A DNA stretch of 64,000 nucleotides from Antarctobacter sediminis (lineage in GTDB: Bacteria; Pseudomonadota; Alphaproteobacteria; Rhodobacterales; Rhodobacteraceae). Shown piece after piece: positions 8,691-19,731 of this stretch (the stretch's first letter is position 1; each line of letters begins with the position of its first letter). The notes below the pieces were generated by a model, which did not search any database, was not told the DNA's origin, and saw nothing but the letters and a program-made list of their open reading frames with translations. The translations under genes and the position numbers were made by a program. The stretch spans positions 1,302,001 through 1,366,000 of the forward strand of contig NZ_JAHUZG010000001.1 in assembly GCF_019218285.1 (NCBI RefSeq), in the 5' to 3' direction.

Positions 8691-9620
8691 ATGGCCGAGA
8701 GCCTGCAGACGCCACGCAGTTTCCAGGAGATCATCCTGCGCCTTCAGACCTATTGGTCCACCAAGGGCTGCGCGATTCTTCAGCCCTACGACATGGAAGT
8801 GGGCGCCGGCACCTTTCACCCGGCTACCACCCTGCGCGCGCTGGGTCCGCGCCCCTGGGCCGCCGCCTATGTGCAGCCCTCGCGCCGTCCGACCGATGGC
8901 CGCTACGGTGAAAACCCAAACCGGCTCCAGCATTATTACCAGTACCAGGTGCTGATCAAACCCTCGCCGCCGGATCTTCAGGCCCTCTACCTGGGCAGCC
9001 TCGAAGCGATCGGCATCGATATGTCGCTGCATGACGTGCGCTTTGTCGAAGACGACTGGGAAAGCCCGACACTGGGCGCATGGGGGCTTGGCTGGGAAGT
9101 CTGGTGCGACGGTATGGAAGTCAGCCAGTTCACCTATTTCCAGCAGGTCGGCGGGCATGATTGCACCCCCGTCTCGGGCGAACTGACCTACGGTCTGGAA
9201 CGTCTGGCCATGTATGTTCTGGGCATCGACCACGTGATGGACATGCCCTTCAACGATCCGCAAAGCCCGCAGCCGCTGACCTATGGCGATGTCTTCCGCC
9301 AGACCGAAGAGGAATTTTCGCGCTGGAACTTCGACGTGGCCGACACCGACGTGCTTCTGCGTCATTTCGAAGAGGCCGAAGCAGAATGCGCCCGCATCCT
9401 GTCGCAGGAGCCGCAGGACCCCAAGATGGGCCGCCGCATCGTCATGGCCCATCCCGCCTATGACCAGACCATCAAGGCCAGCCACATCTTCAACCTGCTG
9501 GACGCGCGCGGCGTGATCTCGGTCACCGAACGCCAAAGCTATATCGGCCGGGTGCGCGCGCTGGCCAAGATGTGCGCCGATGCTTTCGTGATGACCGAGG
9601 CCGGCGGCCATTCGGCATAA
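8691..9620 (+). CDS. glyQ: Glycyl-tRNA synthetase alpha subunit
   Basis: 309 aa, class II synthetase catalytic subunit of the bacterial alpha2-beta2 GlyRS. The N-terminus [20 protein letters not shown], the [18 protein letters not shown] motif (about 50-67) and the later [20 protein letters not shown] are invariant family segments. GGGAG lies 7 nt before the ATG. The beta subunit is encoded about 2 kb downstream on the same strand, separated by three small genes. Confidence 0.97.
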   Translation: MAESLQTPRSFQEIILRLQTYWSTKGCAILQPYDMEVGAGTFHPATTLRALGPRPWAAAYVQPSRRPTDGRYGENPNRLQHYYQYQVLIKPSPPDLQALYLGSLEAIGIDMSLHDVRFVEDDWESPTLGAWGLGWEVWCDGMEVSQFTYFQQVGGHDCTPVSGELTYGLERLAMYVLGIDHVMDMPFNDPQSPQPLTYGDVFRQTEEEFSRWNFDVADTDVLLRHFEEAEAECARILSQEPQDPKMGRRIVMAHPAYDQTIKASHIFNLLDARGVISVTERQSYIGRVRALAKMCADAFVMTEAGGHSA

Positions 9621-9642
9621 CCGCGCCAGTCAGGGGGCAAAG

Positions 9643-10161
9643 ATGACCGCAGGCAAATTCATGGCGGTGGCGATTGTGGCCGTGGCGCTGATCTTTGGCG
9701 CCGTGGTCTATTACGCCCAGGTCTACTACTTTTACGAAACCCTCGACGCCACCGGCCCCGAGGATGTCATGCTGACAACGCTGCAAGGCGACCGCATCGC
9801 CCTGCCCCACAGCGATTTCCGCGCCATCGACGCTGACAGTTCGCCGATCCGCTTCCGGGCCTGTTTCACGACGGATGTGACCCCGGCCGAGGCCGCCCAA
9901 ACCTTCGAACCCTACGAAGGCAGCCAGCCACGCAACGCGCCGGGCTGGTTCGACTGTTTCGACGCCGAAACGCTGGGCGATACCATCGCCGCAGGCAAGG
10001 CGCAGGTCTTCACCGGCCAGCGCAACCTCGAATTCGGCATCGACCGCGTGGTGGCGATCACCGACGACGGTCGCGGCTATATCTGGCACGAGATCAACGA
10101 ATGTGGCGACAAGGCCTATGACGGCACGCCGCTGGGCGACGACTGCCCGCCACGCAACTGA
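9643..10161 (+). CDS. DUF6446-like membrane-anchored protein between glyQ and glyS
   Basis: 172 aa with one N-terminal membrane segment (about 6-25) that runs into VYYAQVYYFYETL, then a soluble periplasmic domain with three or four cysteines (RFRACFTTD, GWFDCFDAE, EINECGDKAYD, GDDCPPRN) that could form disulfides. It starts 22 bp after glyQ and is probably co-transcribed with it. As I recall, this small protein accompanies glyQ in many Rhodobacteraceae genomes. Its function is unknown. Confidence 0.75.
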   Translation: MTAGKFMAVAIVAVALIFGAVVYYAQVYYFYETLDATGPEDVMLTTLQGDRIALPHSDFRAIDADSSPIRFRACFTTDVTPAEAAQTFEPYEGSQPRNAPGWFDCFDAETLGDTIAAGKAQVFTGQRNLEFGIDRVVAITDDGRGYIWHEINECGDKAYDGTPLGDDCPPRN

Positions 10162-10195
10162 ACGCGCGGGGCCGATCCCGGCCCCACGCCGCCCC

Positions 10196-10390
10196 TCACG
10201 CGATCCACGGCGGAACCACGCCCAGGATTATCACCGGCACAAAGACCAGCGCCGCGACCGAAACCAGCTTGACCAGCCCGCGCCGGTCACGGGTCTTTTC
10301 GGTTCGATAGGCGCGTAACCCGCCGGGGCTGGCCGCGCGTTCCACATCCTTCAAATAACGCTTGTGGGCGAGGAAAGCAGGGTCCTGCAT
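10196..10390 (-). CDS. Small C-terminally anchored membrane protein, hypothetical
   Basis: 64 aa: a charged cytoplasmic part (HKRYLKDVERAASPGG, then RTEKTRDRRG) followed by one hydrophobic helix (VKLVSVAALVFVPVIILGVV) near the C-terminus. A strong ribosome binding site (AAGGAG, 6 nt from the ATG) supports it as a real gene. It is convergent with the DUF6446 gene and divergent from the HxlR regulator. Family not recognised. Confidence 0.65.
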   Translation of the reverse strand: MQDPAFLAHKRYLKDVERAASPGGLRAYRTEKTRDRRGLVKLVSVAALVFVPVIILGVVPPWIA

Positions 10391-10541
10391 GTCGGTCTCC
10401 TTTTCAAATCTGGATGCCTGACAGACTGCCGGACCGCGCCCCCTTGCAGGGAGTGCAGAAGCTGAAGCGCCCCCGGTACAGAATGTGAACTGGATCGCCC
10501 GGGCCCCGGTTTGCTAGGCTTGTCCAAACAGGAGACAGGCC

Positions 10542-11240
10542 ATGAACTCCAAGCCCTACGGGTTGCTCTGCGCCATGACCCATGCCTGCGAGGTGCTTGA
10601 ACCGCGCTGGACCATCCCCATCCTGTCAGAGATGTGGGGCGGCTCGACCCGGTTCAACGACATCCGCCGCGGCGTCGGCAACATCTCCCCGGCGCTGCTG
10701 TCGAAACGTCTCAAGGAACTGGAAGCCCAAGGCCTGATCGAACGGATCGAGGATCCGGCCAGCGGACAGGTCGACTACCTGCGGACCGAACGCGCAATCG
10801 CCCTCGAACCTGCACTGGACGCGCTGGCCGCCTGGGCGCAATGCAACCTAGAAGCCCGCGTCGCCCTCTCGGACCTCGACGTCTCCAACCTCATGTGGAG
10901 CCTGCGCAAGCTGATCCACGTCGACCAGTTGCCGAACCGGCAGGTGGTGATCCAGTTCCGGTTCAGCGACCCCGGACTGGAATACGACACCTATTGGGCG
11001 CTCAGCCGCCCCGGCTTCCCGGTCGAGATCTGCTCGACCAACCCCGGCCATGAGGTCGACCTTTTCGTGGAAACCGACCGCGTATCCTTCGCCTCGATCC
11101 TGCTCAGCCGCACAACCATCCCCCGCGAACTGGACGAAGGCCGCCTGTTCCTCAGCGGCAACGCCCTGCTGGCGCGCACCATGGACAAATGGCTCTACCA
11201 CCGCATCAAGGAAGACCGCCGCAATATCCGCCAACTGTGA
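10542..11240 (+). CDS. HxlR-family winged-helix transcriptional regulator with C-terminal sensor-like domain
   Basis: 232 aa. Residues 8-105 are a HxlR domain: a conserved Cys in HACEVLEPRWTIPIL, then the GSTRFNDIRRGVGNISPALL recognition region and the wing LIERIEDPASGQVDYLRT. Residues about 125-225 form an extra domain resembling an SCP2/sterol-carrier-like fold (VVIQFRFSDPGLEYDTYWAL, ending in FLSGNALLARTMDKWL). AGGAGA precedes the ATG. HxlR proteins usually respond to aldehydes or redox through the N-terminal Cys. The ligand of the C-terminal part is unknown. Confidence 0.82.
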   Translation: MNSKPYGLLCAMTHACEVLEPRWTIPILSEMWGGSTRFNDIRRGVGNISPALLSKRLKELEAQGLIERIEDPASGQVDYLRTERAIALEPALDALAAWAQCNLEARVALSDLDVSNLMWSLRKLIHVDQLPNRQVVIQFRFSDPGLEYDTYWALSRPGFPVEICSTNPGHEVDLFVETDRVSFASILLSRTTIPRELDEGRLFLSGNALLARTMDKWLYHRIKEDRRNIRQL

Positions 11241-11294
11241 CCCCAACCAGCGGCAACACTGCGCATCCCGCCCCACCAGAACCACCGTCCCCCC

Positions 11295-11320
11295 TTCTTC
11301 TGTCCAGAAATATCCCGGGG
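11295..11320 (+). repeat. Dispersed intergenic element, subtype B, at the end of the HxlR gene
   Basis: TTCTTCTGTCCAGAAATATC followed by CCGGGG, 4 nt before a perfect terminator hairpin. This is the same arrangement as the copy on the minus strand at 1738-1764. Confidence 0.6.
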
Positions 11321-11323
11321 AGC

Positions 11324-11353
11324 GCGAGGGGCTGGCCCCTCGCTTTTTTCTTT
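11324..11353 (+). terminator. Intrinsic terminator of the HxlR regulator gene
   Basis: Perfect 8-bp stem GCGAGGGG / CCCCTCGC with a CTGG loop (11324-11343), then TTTTTTCTTT. The right arm and T-run form the start of the first unit of the tandem array that follows. Confidence 0.88.
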
Positions 11354-11550
11354 GTGCTCGCCTTCGGCGAGACGGGCTGGCCCCTCGCTTTTTTCTTTGT
11401 GCTCGCCTCCGGCGAGACGGGCTGGCCCCTCGCTTTTTCTTTGTGCTCGCCTTCGGCGAGACGGGCTGGCCCCTCGCACATTCCCCACGCTCACCACCAG
11501 CAAGGCGGCCCGGCCCCTCGCACATTCCCCATGCTCACCACCCGCAAGAC
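11329..11550 (+). repeat. Tandem array of 44-45-bp units derived from a terminator tail
   Basis: Three nearly identical units (11329-11373, 11374-11418, 11419-11462) each read GGGCTGGCCCCTCGC, a T-rich stretch (TTTTTTCTTTGTG), then the hairpin CTCGCCTTCGGCGAG and AC. Unit 2 has one T-to-C change in the hairpin loop and unit 3 lacks one T. Two diverged units (11463-11506, 11507-11550) keep the GGC(T/C)(G/-)GGCCCCTCGC head but replace the tail with ACATTCCCCAYGCTCACCAC. A fragment of a sixth follows. Each of the first three carries a hairpin with T-runs between hairpins. The rest of the gap, 11551-11697, shows nothing I can name. Confidence 0.85.
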
Positions 11551-11697
11551 ATCCCGGCCCCTCGCGACCTCCACACACCCGCCTGCCCCGCCCCCGGACA
11601 CGACCACCGCTTAACCGCTTGCCGCCAAGGCTCCGGGCAGGTACTCACCCGACGACCCCGCGCAGACGCGGATCTTCAGACTTCTGCTGGTGACACG

Positions 11698-13926
11698 ATG
11701 CCCGACCTCCTGATCGAACTCTTCTCCGAGGAAATTCCCGCCCGCATGCAGGCCAAGGCCGCGCAGGACCTCAAGAAGCTGATGACCGATGGTCTGGTCG
11801 AGGCCGGCCTGACCTATTCCGGGGCCGAAGCCTTTTCGACCCCGCGCCGCTTGGCGCTGACCGTACACGGGCTGTCGGGCGAAAGCCCCACCCTGCGCGA
11901 GGAACGCCGCGGCCCCAAGGTGGGCGCGCCGGACAAGGCGCTCGAAGGTTTCATGCGCGGCGCGGGCGTCACCCGCGACCAGTTGGAAGAGCGCGAAGAG
12001 AAAAAAGGCGCCTTCTACTATGCCACCGTCGTCACTCCGGGCCGCCCGGCGGCACAGATCGTGGCCGAGGTGCTGGAAAAGACTGTCCGCAACTTCCCAT
12101 GGCCGAAATCCATGCGCTGGGGGGCCGGAACCCTGCGTTGGGTGCGCCCGCTGCACCGCATCCTTTGCCTGATGTATGACGAAGGCGGCGACCACCCGAT
12201 CGACGTGACCATCGACGGCATCGCCGCCGGTCAGACCACCGAGGGCCACCGTTTCATGGGATCTGGCGCCTTCGACGTGACCAGTTTCGAAGATTACGAA
12301 ACCCGGTTGAAACGCGCCTTCGTGATCCTCAACCCCGAAGAACGCGCCAACACGATCTGGCACGACGCCACCAACATGGCCTTCGCCCAGGGGCTGGAAG
12401 TAGTCGAGGACAAGGGCCTGTTGCAAGAGGTCGCCGGGCTGGTGGAATGGCCCGTGGTGCTGATGGGGGACATCGGCGAGGAATTCCTTGGCCTGCCGCC
12501 CGAGGTGCTGCAAACCTCGATGAAAGAACATCAAAAGTTCTTCTCGGTGCGCAACCCGGCCACCGGGCGGATCGAGAAATTCATCACCGTCGCCAATATC
12601 GAAACCGCCGACAACGGCGCGACGATCCTCGCCGGCAACCAGAAGGTGCTGGCCGCCCGCCTGTCCGATGCGCGGTTCTTCTGGGAAAACGACCTGCGGG
12701 TGGCCAAGGAAAAAGGCCTGTCCGCATGGACCGACCGCCTGGGCAACGTCACGTTCCACAACAAACTGGGATCGCAGCGCGACCGGATCGCGCGCATCAC
12801 CGCGCTTGCGCGTGACATCGCCCCCGCCGCGGGCGCCGACCGCCACCTCGCGGGCGAAGCGGCGGATGTGGCCAAGGCCGATCTTTCGTCCGAAATGGTC
12901 TATGAATTCCCCGAATTGCAGGGCCTCATGGGCCGCTACTATGCCGAGGCCGCAGGCCTGCCCGCCGAGGTGGCCGCCGCCTGCGAAAACCACTATGCAC
13001 CGCTGGGCCCTTCCGATGACGTGCCCACCGCGCCGGTCTCTGTCAGCGTGGCGCTGGCGGACAAGCTGGACACGCTGACCGGCTTCTGGGCCATTGACGA
13101 AAAGCCCACCGGGTCCAAGGACCCCTACGCACTGCGCCGCGCCGCCCTTGGCGTGATCCGGCTGGTGCTGGAAAACGACCTGCGCCTGAACCTCGACCGC
13201 TACATCGACGCGCAACTGGTGCGCCACAAGATCGCGCTCCGGGACGGCGATCTGGCCGATGAACAGCGCGCCGAACTGGAACAACTGGTGGACGAGATCG
13301 CCGACCACGGCGTTTTCGGGGCCGCATGGGAGGTGCTGCGCGACAAGCTGAAAGCCCCCGAAAAGGTCGAACCGGTGGTCGCCCCGGTGCCGGATCTGTC
13401 GGAGGATCTGCTGGGCTTCTTCCATGACCGGCTCAAGGTCTTCCTGCGCGATCAGGGGATCCGCCACGACGTGATCGACGCCTGCCTTGCCATGCAGAGC
13501 CGCGACGACATCGCGCTGGTGGTCAAACGCGCGCGCGCGCTTTCGGCCTTCCTTGGCACCGAGGATGGCGAGAACCTGCTGCAAGGGTTCAAACGCGCCA
13601 ACAACATCCTGACCCAGGCCGAGGATAACGACGGCGTCGAATACAGCTTTGGCGCAGACGTGAAATTCGCCGAGACCGAAGAGGAACGCACCCTTTTCAC
13701 CGCGCTCGAATCCGCCGAGGCACGCATCGCCCCGGCAATGAAGGCCCAAGATTTCGAAACCGCGATGGAGGCGATGGCCGCTCTGCGCGCGCCCATCGAT
13801 GCCTTCTTCGAAGCGGTGCAGGTGAATGCCGACAACCAGGTGGTGCGCCGCAACCGCCTGAACATGCTGGGCACGATCCGCAAGACCTGCCTGCAAGTCG
13901 CCGACCTGACCAAGGTCGAAGGCTGA
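11698..13926 (+). CDS. glyS: Glycyl-tRNA synthetase beta subunit
   Basis: 742 aa, opening with the family N-terminus MPDLLIELFSEEIPARMQAK and including VVEDKGLLQEVAGLVEWPVV (about 240), a degenerate HD-domain region, and a C-terminal DALR-type anticodon-binding part (FFEAVQVNADNQVVRRNRLN). The beta subunit supports tRNA recognition in the alpha2-beta2 enzyme. The frame is open far upstream through the tandem array, but similarity begins at 11698. There is no good ribosome binding site before this ATG (GGTGACACG only), which is unusual for an essential gene. Confidence 0.95.
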   Translation: MPDLLIELFSEEIPARMQAKAAQDLKKLMTDGLVEAGLTYSGAEAFSTPRRLALTVHGLSGESPTLREERRGPKVGAPDKALEGFMRGAGVTRDQLEEREEKKGAFYYATVVTPGRPAAQIVAEVLEKTVRNFPWPKSMRWGAGTLRWVRPLHRILCLMYDEGGDHPIDVTIDGIAAGQTTEGHRFMGSGAFDVTSFEDYETRLKRAFVILNPEERANTIWHDATNMAFAQGLEVVEDKGLLQEVAGLVEWPVVLMGDIGEEFLGLPPEVLQTSMKEHQKFFSVRNPATGRIEKFITVANIETADNGATILAGNQKVLAARLSDARFFWENDLRVAKEKGLSAWTDRLGNVTFHNKLGSQRDRIARITALARDIAPAAGADRHLAGEAADVAKADLSSEMVYEFPELQGLMGRYYAEAAGLPAEVAAACENHYAPLGPSDDVPTAPVSVSVALADKLDTLTGFWAIDEKPTGSKDPYALRRAALGVIRLVLENDLRLNLDRYIDAQLVRHKIALRDGDLADEQRAELEQLVDEIADHGVFGAAWEVLRDKLKAPEKVEPVVAPVPDLSEDLLGFFHDRLKVFLRDQGIRHDVIDACLAMQSRDDIALVVKRARALSAFLGTEDGENLLQGFKRANNILTQAEDNDGVEYSFGADVKFAETEEERTLFTALESAEARIAPAMKAQDFETAMEAMAALRAPIDAFFEAVQVNADNQVVRRNRLNMLGTIRKTCLQVADLTKVEG

Positions 13927-14221
13927 TCCAGCTTCCCCCTCCTTCCGGAGGGGGCCGTCCTTTCCCGGACAGCGCCGGACACACGCGCCGCCGATTCGCG
14001 CGCGGCCGGTTGGGGACAAGCGCGCACCGGCTCGGCCCGGCCGCAACTCTGCGCCCATGGTGGCAAACGCCCGCTGCCACGACGCCCCTGTTCACCGCGC
14101 CCAAGCCACTGGCCCAAAGGGGGGCGGTGCGGGGTGGGCGGGTGGGAGCGCCGCCCCCCTTTTCCACGCTTGCCAAGCGGGCATCAGCGCTTATTCTGCA
14201 CCCCACCCCGGAGGCGCTGCA
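13927..14221 (+). other. Intergenic region glyS to PPDK-like gene
   Basis: 295 bp without a gene. A GC hairpin CCCCCTCC-TTCC-GGAGGGGG (13935-13954) sits just after the glyS stop, but the downstream T content is low, so termination there is uncertain. The remainder contains a G-rich stretch near 14116-14145 and no other feature I can name. GGAGG at about 14208 serves the next gene. Confidence 0.4.
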
Positions 14222-16789
<2,568 letters not shown>

Positions 16790-16859
16790 GGGAACAAGGG
16801 CCAAACCGGGGTCCGCGCGGACTCGTCGACACAGGTCGGTGGCAAACCGCCGCCCTTAC

Positions 16860-16875
16860 TTAACGTCGCCTTTAC
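16860..16875 (+). promoter_or_regulatory. Possible CtrA-binding site upstream of the wall hydrolase gene
   Basis: TTAA-CGTCGCC-TTTAC: two half-sites separated by exactly 7 nt, with one mismatch to the alphaproteobacterial CtrA consensus TTAA-N7-TTAAC. It lies 87 bp before the SleB-type hydrolase ATG. Confidence 0.35.
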
Positions 16876-16961
16876 CCAAAAAGCATTTTTAGATAAGCAG
16901 TTCGGCGTTGCGTGACGTGAGGCACCACGCAATGCATGCTCGATTGGGGGATAACTTCGAC

Positions 16962-17645
16962 ATGAAAATCATATCCACTGCCCTGCGCCGTGGCCTCGTC
17001 CTTGCGGCCCTTTCCCTTGCTGCCGGACCTTTGGCCCTGCTTTCCAGCCCGGTTTCTGCCGACCCGGCGCGAAGCGCGCAGACGCTTTTGACACTTGAAA
17101 GCCGCGCCCTTGCGCGCGTCGGAAACAGCCACCTCAAGGGGCTGGTGACACCGGTCAAACCGACGCCCGCAGCGGCGGGCACCGTCAGCGGCGGTTTTTC
17201 CTATTCCAAGGACTGGCTGGCCAAACAACCCGCGCCCAAGGGTGGCGCGCAATGGCAGTGCCTTGCCGAGGCACTGTATTTCGAAGCCCGGGGCGAAACG
17301 CTTGAAGGTTTGTTCGCCGTTTCCGAGGTGATCATGAACCGGGTCGCGTCGAAACGCTTTCCGAATTCGGTCTGCGGCGTCGTCAATCAGGGCACCGGGC
17401 GCAAGTTCGCCTGCCAGTTCACCTATACCTGCGACGGTCGCCCGGAACACATCGACGACAAGCGCGCATGGAGCCGGGTCGGCAAGGTCGCCCGAGCGGT
17501 GCTGGACGGCAAGGCAACCGGTCTGACCAAGGGCGCGACGCATTATCACGCCACATGGGTCTCGCCCTCGTGGGCGCGGAAATATACCAAGACCTACGCC
17601 CATGGCGTCCACATCTTTTACCGCCACACATGGCGCGGCGAATAA
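16962..17645 (+). CDS. Cell wall hydrolase, SleB/Hydrolase_2 family
   Basis: 227 aa. Signal peptide (1-33, ending SSPVSADP), a spacer, then a SleB-type catalytic domain (about 110-225): QCLAEALYFEARGETLEG with the catalytic Glu, VSEVIMNRVASKRFPNSVCG, CQFTYTCDG, ATHYHATWVSPSWA. SleB-like enzymes are lytic transglycosylases that cut the glycan strands of peptidoglycan; in a non-sporulating proteobacterium the role is wall remodelling. The start at 16962 follows a G-rich stretch. A CtrA-like site lies upstream and a terminator 24 bp downstream, so the gene is probably transcribed alone. Confidence 0.87.
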   Translation: MKIISTALRRGLVLAALSLAAGPLALLSSPVSADPARSAQTLLTLESRALARVGNSHLKGLVTPVKPTPAAAGTVSGGFSYSKDWLAKQPAPKGGAQWQCLAEALYFEARGETLEGLFAVSEVIMNRVASKRFPNSVCGVVNQGTGRKFACQFTYTCDGRPEHIDDKRAWSRVGKVARAVLDGKATGLTKGATHYHATWVSPSWARKYTKTYAHGVHIFYRHTWRGE

Positions 17646-17668
17646 CCGGTCGCAAACCGACCGCAACA

Positions 17669-17703
17669 GGGCGCCTCGCGGCAAACCGCGCGGCGCCCTT
17701 TTC
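17669..17703 (+). terminator. Intrinsic terminator after the wall hydrolase gene
   Basis: GGGCGCC-TCGCGG / CCGCGC-GGCGCCC imperfect stem with a CAAA loop followed by TTTT. Confidence 0.75.
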
Positions 17704-17739
17704 CATAGCGTGAAGCACCACGCCAGACGAAAGCCCCTC

Positions 17740-18678
17740 ATGCCCAGCGACATCCGCCTAGCCTTCGCCCACCCTTCGGAACGCAGCATCGCCACCGCCG
17801 GCGAAGCGCCGCATGACCGGATCTCGGTCCGCGATCATGTGGTCGAGGTCGACATCGGCGCCTTTCAGGCCGAACGCGGCACCAGCCAGCGGGTCCGGTT
17901 CAACGTGGTGGTCGAGGTCATCCCCTTCACCGGTTCGCTGGACGATGACGTGGATCGCATCCTGTCCTACGACCGGGTGACCGAGGCAATCAGCCACGAG
18001 CTGGAGGCCGAGCGGCTGAACCTGCTGGAAACGCTGGCCGAACGCATTGCGGAACGTATCCTGCTGGAACCGCAGGCGCTGCGCGCCTTCGTGCGCATCG
18101 AAAAGCTGGATCGTGGGCCCGGCGCGCTGGGGGTCGAGATCGTGCGCTCGCGCCGCGACGTGGCCGATCATCTGAACACCAAGGCCGAGGAAGTGGCCCA
18201 GGAACGTCCGCACCCGCGGGTGGTCTTTGTGTCGAATGCCGCCATGGCGGATGATCGCCTGCCCCGCTGGCTGGACGAGCTGGAGGCGCGCCGCGCCCCC
18301 CTGATCCTCTGCGTCGGTCAGCCTGACCTGCCGATCCCGCAGACCAATCACAAGATGACCCAGCGCCGGGTCGACCTGCTGTCGATCGAACAGAATGCCT
18401 GGTGCCTTGCCGCCCGTGACGACCGGGCCAAGGTGGTGGCCACGCGGACGGAACTGGACTGGGCGATGAAGAACGGCCAGATCTGCGTCTGGGCGCCGTC
18501 CAAGATCGTGCTCGACGCCACGCAAGGCCCCAAGGTGCAACCGCGCGATTCCGTGGCCCTGGCCAGCTGGTTCGCCGGAGAGATGGACGCCTGCGAATAC
18601 TTGGTCATCGGCGAAGATCTGCCGGAAGACCCGCCCGTCGCCGCCCGCGCCTTAAGCCCCGGCGAGCCCCTGTTCTGA
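17740..18678 (+). CDS. folB: Dihydroneopterin aldolase (FolB) with an additional C-terminal domain
   Basis: 312 aa. Residues 28-150 are a complete FolB domain: VRDHVVEVDIGAFQAERGTS, DDDVDRILSYDRVTEAI, LNLLETLAERIAERIL with the active-site Glu, and VRIEKLDRG with the Lys. It cleaves dihydroneopterin to 6-hydroxymethyl-dihydropterin and glycolaldehyde in folate synthesis. FolB is normally about 120 aa. The extra ~150 residues (about 160-312: HPRVVFVSNAAMAD, then WAMKNGQICVWAPSKIVLDA, SVALASWFAGEMDACEYLVI) look to me like a reduced amino-acid-kinase-type domain, an inference from the SxAxWxAxxxxAxxLxxxxE spacing. It is directly followed by folP and glmM. Confidence 0.85.
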   Translation: MPSDIRLAFAHPSERSIATAGEAPHDRISVRDHVVEVDIGAFQAERGTSQRVRFNVVVEVIPFTGSLDDDVDRILSYDRVTEAISHELEAERLNLLETLAERIAERILLEPQALRAFVRIEKLDRGPGALGVEIVRSRRDVADHLNTKAEEVAQERPHPRVVFVSNAAMADDRLPRWLDELEARRAPLILCVGQPDLPIPQTNHKMTQRRVDLLSIEQNAWCLAARDDRAKVVATRTELDWAMKNGQICVWAPSKIVLDATQGPKVQPRDSVALASWFAGEMDACEYLVIGEDLPEDPPVAARALSPGEPLF

Positions 18679-18717
18679 CCGCTTGCCAAACGCGCCCGGA
18701 TCGGTCAGTCAGACGCC

Positions 18718-19731
18718 ATGAGCGCCTATTACCGACCTATCGTCAGCTTTGACAGCGTGCGCCCCCCCGGGGCGCTGGATCTTGCGGGCGGACCCGGCTG
18801 GTTCGCCGAGGCCGTCTGCCATCGCCGCGATGCGCCGCCGCAGATCGTGCCCGCATCGGCCATCCCCGAGGACTGGCGCGACCGCCTTGCATCACGGCGT
18901 CCGCCCATGGCCGGGATGGTCTTTGACAGCCCGCGCATCATGGGGATCCTCAACGTCACGCCGGACAGTTTCTCGGACGGCGGCAGCCATCAAAGCGCCG
19001 CGCGCGCCGTGGACCGCGCGCGCGAGATGGTCAAGGCCGGTGCCAATATCATCGACATCGGTGGCGAAAGCACCCGCCCCGGCGCGCTGCCCGTCCCGCG
19101 TGAGGCCGAGATCGCCCGCGTCGAACCGGTCATCACCGCGCTCTACCGCGAACTGACGGTGCCCATGTCGATCGACACCCGCAAATCCGCCGTGGCCGAT
19201 GCCGCCGTCAACGCGGGCGCGGCCCTGGTCAACGATGTGTCCGGCTTTACTTATGACCCGATGCTGGCGCGCTATTGTCTCGACAAGGGGGTGCCGGTCT
19301 GCGTGATGCACGCCCGCGGCGACCCCGAGACGATGCAAAACGATCCCCGTTATGAGGACGTGTTGCTGGACGTCTATGATTTCCTTGCCGCGCAGGTTGC
19401 CATGCTTGAAGAGATGGGCATTCCGCGTGGTCGCATCATCGTCGATCCTGGCATCGGTTTTGGCAAGAATATCGAACATAACCTGACCTTGCTGCGCGAT
19501 GTGGCCCTGTTTCACGGCATCGGCTGCCCGGTGCTGGTCGGCGCGTCCCGCAAGGGGTTCATCGGCAAGATTACCGGCGCTTCTCCGGCGGTCGAACGTA
19601 TTTCGGGTTCGGTCGCGGTGGCGCAGGCGGCGGTGGCCCAGGGGGTCCAGATCGTCCGCGTGCATGATGTTTCCGAAACCGCCCAGGCGCTGGCCATGTG
19701 GCGGGCCATTTCCAGAGGACAATTTCCATGA
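18718..19731 (+). CDS. folP: Dihydropteroate synthase
   Basis: 337 aa, with a TIM barrel from about residue 75: [16 protein letters not shown] (pterin/phosphate loop), [56 protein letters not shown] and the sulfonamide-contact motif GASRKGFIG. It joins hydroxymethyl-dihydropterin pyrophosphate to p-aminobenzoate. The ~70-residue N-terminal extension before the barrel is longer than in enterobacterial FolP (about 280 aa) and has no motif I recognise. It follows folB by 39 bp and overlaps glmM by 4 bp, forming an operon. Confidence 0.95.
   Translation: MSAYYRPIVSFDSVRPPGALDLAGGPGWFAEAVCHRRDAPPQIVPASAIPEDWRDRLASRRPPMAGMVFDSPRIMGILNVTPDSFSDGGSHQSAARAVDRAREMVKAGANIIDIGGESTRPGALPVPREAEIARVEPVITALYRELTVPMSIDTRKSAVADAAVNAGAALVNDVSGFTYDPMLARYCLDKGVPVCVMHARGDPETMQNDPRYEDVLLDVYDFLAAQVAMLEEMGIPRGRIIVDPGIGFGKNIEHNLTLLRDVALFHGIGCPVLVGASRKGFIGKITGASPAVERISGSVAVAQAAVAQGVQIVRVHDVSETAQALAMWRAISRGQFP

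Noticed and set aside
11329-11550. CRISPR array
   Set aside because: Units are contiguous 44-45-bp tandem repeats without unique spacers, and no cas genes are present.
11050-11697. Upstream in-frame extension of glyS through the tandem array
   Set aside because: The extension would translate the HxlR gene in another frame and the repeat array; GlyS similarity begins exactly at 11698.
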